Shown piece after piece: positions 23,081 to 23,253 of a stretch of DNA of 23,253 bases. Under the pieces are notes generated by a model. That model was not told the DNA's origin. It did not search any database and saw nothing but the letters and a program-made list of their open reading frames with translations. Location: assembly GCA_964463485.1 (NCBI GenBank), contig CAYXDO010000167.1, positions 1 through 23,253 on the forward strand, given 5' to 3'. Origin of the DNA: CAYXDO01 sp964463485 (GTDB lineage Bacteria; Myxococcota; Kuafuiibacteriia; Kuafuiibacteriales; Kuafuiibacteriaceae). The translations under genes and the position numbers were made by a program. The stretch's first letter is position 1. Each line of letters starts with the position of its first letter.

Positions 23081-23129
23081 TTGTGCCCGCTTCGGGGATC
23101 GGACGCGCTCGCTTCCTGAGCTTGGTTCG

Positions 23130-23180
23130 AACCATTTCCAGGACCCGCCATTTCCATGACCCGGGCACCATTTCCTCACC
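23130..23180. repeat. Short imperfect repeats of CCATTTCC
   Basis: CCATTTCC occurs four times in about 50 bases, twice as the 11-base unit ACCATTTCCTC in direct succession and twice in longer, diverged units. The stretch follows the batE stop and continues toward the right edge without a recognisable gene. A minus-strand frame crosses it, but nothing in the peptide is recognisable. Confidence 0.7.
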
Positions 23181-23253
23181 ATTTCCTCAGAATCAAAAGG
23201 GCGCAGATCCGCCTGGCCATGAGTCTTGGAATGCTCACGAAGATGTGCCACTT

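Noticed and set aside
22790..23251. Minus-strand open frame at the right edge (153 codons)
   Set aside because: It runs antisense through batE and the CCATTTCC repeats with no recognisable motif; most of it mirrors batE codons.

Overview
The window is GC-rich bacterial chromosome (my estimate is about 65% G+C, with GC-biased third codon positions and many GTG/TTG starts). The gene content best fits a myxobacterium-like member of Myxococcota/Deltaproteobacteria: an AgmX/PglI-type C-terminal domain, a DUF1844 gene, tRNA-Gln next to prs-rplY-pth, and a complete moxR/bat operon. This taxonomic placement is inference from gene families and style. No phylogenetic test was possible.

Layout: (1) 1-844 has no intact gene. 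It holds an octamer tandem array and a decayed four-helix-bundle (23S rRNA intervening-sequence type) gene on the minus strand, framed exactly by long complementary arms. (2) 845-5748 is a minus-strand cluster: a CBR1-like short-chain reductase, a propeller-like lipoprotein and a 910-residue secreted protein with VIT/vWA-like, AgmX-like and repeat domains. (3) 5892-9441 is plus strand: a conserved small protein, two unrecognised genes, dnaB and a yggS-family PLP protein. (4) 9442-9766 has no gene but contains two dispersed-repeat-like hairpin elements. (5) 9767-13492 is a minus-strand informational cluster read tRNA-Gln, prs, rplY, pth, rpsF, rplI. It has a consensus -35 box upstream and an unusual set of charged or alanine-rich protein tails, and rpsR is missing from its normal place. 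(6) 13519-14583 is plus strand: a small lipoprotein, a 74-residue unknown and a DUF1844 protein. (7) 14718-23080 is a seven-gene plus-strand operon: moxR, a DUF58 protein, a membrane protein, batA, a batB-batC fusion, batD and batE. The five junctions downstream of the DUF58 gene all overlap by four bases (NTGA). (8) 23081-23253 is non-coding and repeat-containing.

The bat operon is the main functional system. A MoxR AAA+ ATPase is followed by a DUF58 vWA-like protein, two membrane vWA proteins with intact metal-site motifs, a TPR partner fused to one of them, a BatD-type beta-rich membrane protein, and a TPR/SH3-like protein. Together they would form an envelope-associated complex of still poorly defined function (stress or aerotolerance in other bacteria). 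The prs-rplI cluster couples PRPP synthesis with translation functions. The most unusual structure is the arm-framed, multiply frameshifted four-helix-bundle relic at the left edge.
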